This document shows positions 63,569 to 64,000 of a stretch of DNA of 64,000 nucleotides, in pieces; position 1 is the stretch's first letter, and each line of letters opens with the position of its first letter. A program made the position numbers and the translations under genes. Where the stretch lies: positions 1-64,000 of the forward strand of contig NZ_NMQW01000018.1 in the NCBI RefSeq assembly GCF_002234615.1. Direction: 5' to 3'. A model generated the notes under the pieces. That model was not told where the DNA came from and searched no databases. It worked only from the letters and a program-made list of their open reading frames with translations. The DNA comes from Paenibacillus rigui (GTDB lineage: Bacteria > Bacillota > Bacilli > Paenibacillales > NBRC-103111).

Positions 63569-64000
63569 ATGAAGCTGCATTACACCAAACCGGCCCAATA
63601 TTGGACGGAGGCACTGCCTGTCGGCAACGGCCGGCTGGGCGCGATGATTTTCGGCGGTGTGGAGAAGGAACGGATTCAATTCAACGAGGACAGTCTATGG
63701 TCGGGCTTTCCGAGAGAGGGAAACAATCCCGCAGCAAGGGACGTGCTTCCGAAGGTGCGGCAGCTCCTTAGGGAAGGCAGGTTCATGGAAGCGGATCAGC
63801 TGTCCAAGCAAATGATGGGACCCTATACGGAGTCGTATATGCCATTCGGGGACTTGCACCTTCAATTCGAACATGGCTCACGCGCCCAGGCGTACCAGAG
63901 ATCGCTTGAGCTTCAACGGGGCGTGACGAAAGTGGAATACCGGATCGGGGAGGTGCTGTATACGCGCGAAATTTTTGCCTCCTATCCGGATCAAGTCATT
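63569..64000 (+). CDS. GH95 family glycosidase, N-terminal part cut by the window end
   Basis: The first 144 codons of a GH95 enzyme. [36 protein letters not shown] is the family's opening motif, followed by ESYMPFGDLHLQF and TREIFASYPDQVI. It lacks a signal peptide, so it is probably cytoplasmic. ATG at 63569 has AGGGGAGAA upstream. It is distinct from the GH95 at 19763, which has the same opening but different residues around it. The catalytic residues lie beyond the window. It would remove alpha-L-fucose or L-galactose from the sugar imported by the preceding transporter. Confidence 0.92.
   Translation, partial: MKLHYTKPAQYWTEALPVGNGRLGAMIFGGVEKERIQFNEDSLWSGFPREGNNPAARDVLPKVRQLLREGRFMEADQLSKQMMGPYTESYMPFGDLHLQFEHGSRAQAYQRSLELQRGVTKVEYRIGEVLYTREIFASYPDQVI

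Overview
The window looks like chromosome from a Paenibacillus-type member of the Bacillota. Strong AGGAGG-type ribosome sites, GTG and TTG starts, lipoprotein solute-binding proteins, LplABC-style sugar importers without ATPase genes, YesM/YesN-type sensors and many cytoplasmic glycosidases all point that way. The genus call is inference; there is no rRNA or tRNA gene here to test it.

Layout. (1) 1-1310: the right end of an IS256-family element that has cut into a WHH-motif nuclease toxin gene, whose SMI1/KNR4-type immunity gene survives; this patch is visibly AT-rich. (2) 1658-23816: a carbohydrate locus with a YesM/YesN two-component system, a sugar ABC importer, two very large heparinase II/III-like proteins, a GH88 unsaturated uronyl hydrolase, a GH31, a GH95 and a GH39. 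None of these enzymes has a signal peptide, so imported oligosaccharides appear to be finished inside the cell. (3) 23817-24470: a gene-poor gap with a 117-nt nested inverted repeat, a terminator and an AraC-family remnant. (4) 24474-30014: an iron locus with Fur boxes, a siderophore-binding lipoprotein, two FecCD permeases, a nitroreductase and a Btr-like AraC regulator fused to a siderophore-binding domain. (5) 30018-33019: an AraC regulator divergent from a GH127 beta-L-arabinofuranosidase. (6) 33397-42726: a membrane AraC regulator, an LplABC-type importer, an SGNH esterase and a secreted PL6 lyase carrying two nearly identical F5/8C-type binding modules. (7) 42776-55496: a sulfoquinovose locus. 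(8) 55518-57179: a MarR regulator with a nitroreductase and an ABM-fold monooxygenase, resembling a quinone-stress unit. (9) 57278-64000: a second membrane AraC regulator, another importer (binding protein last) and a GH95 gene cut by the window end.

The most notable region is 42776-55496. The GH31 enzyme has the sulfoquinovosidase catalytic Asp pair and the three sulfonate-pocket residues of E. coli YihQ, shifted by exactly one position. It sits with an importer, a DUF4867 protein, a fucose/arabinose-isomerase-like protein, a phosphofructokinase-superfamily kinase, a GntR/UTRA regulator, a class II aldolase, an aldehyde dehydrogenase and a BASS-type transporter. Together these can encode sulfoquinovoside uptake, hydrolysis, isomerisation, phosphorylation, cleavage to DHAP plus sulfolactaldehyde, oxidation to sulfolactate and export. 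The logic is that of the E. coli sulfo-EMP pathway, but every step after the glycosidase uses a different protein family. A promoter, an inverted repeat and a cre-like site lie upstream.

Start sites were chosen from ribosome-binding sites and frame. Family calls rest on motifs read by eye, without database searches.
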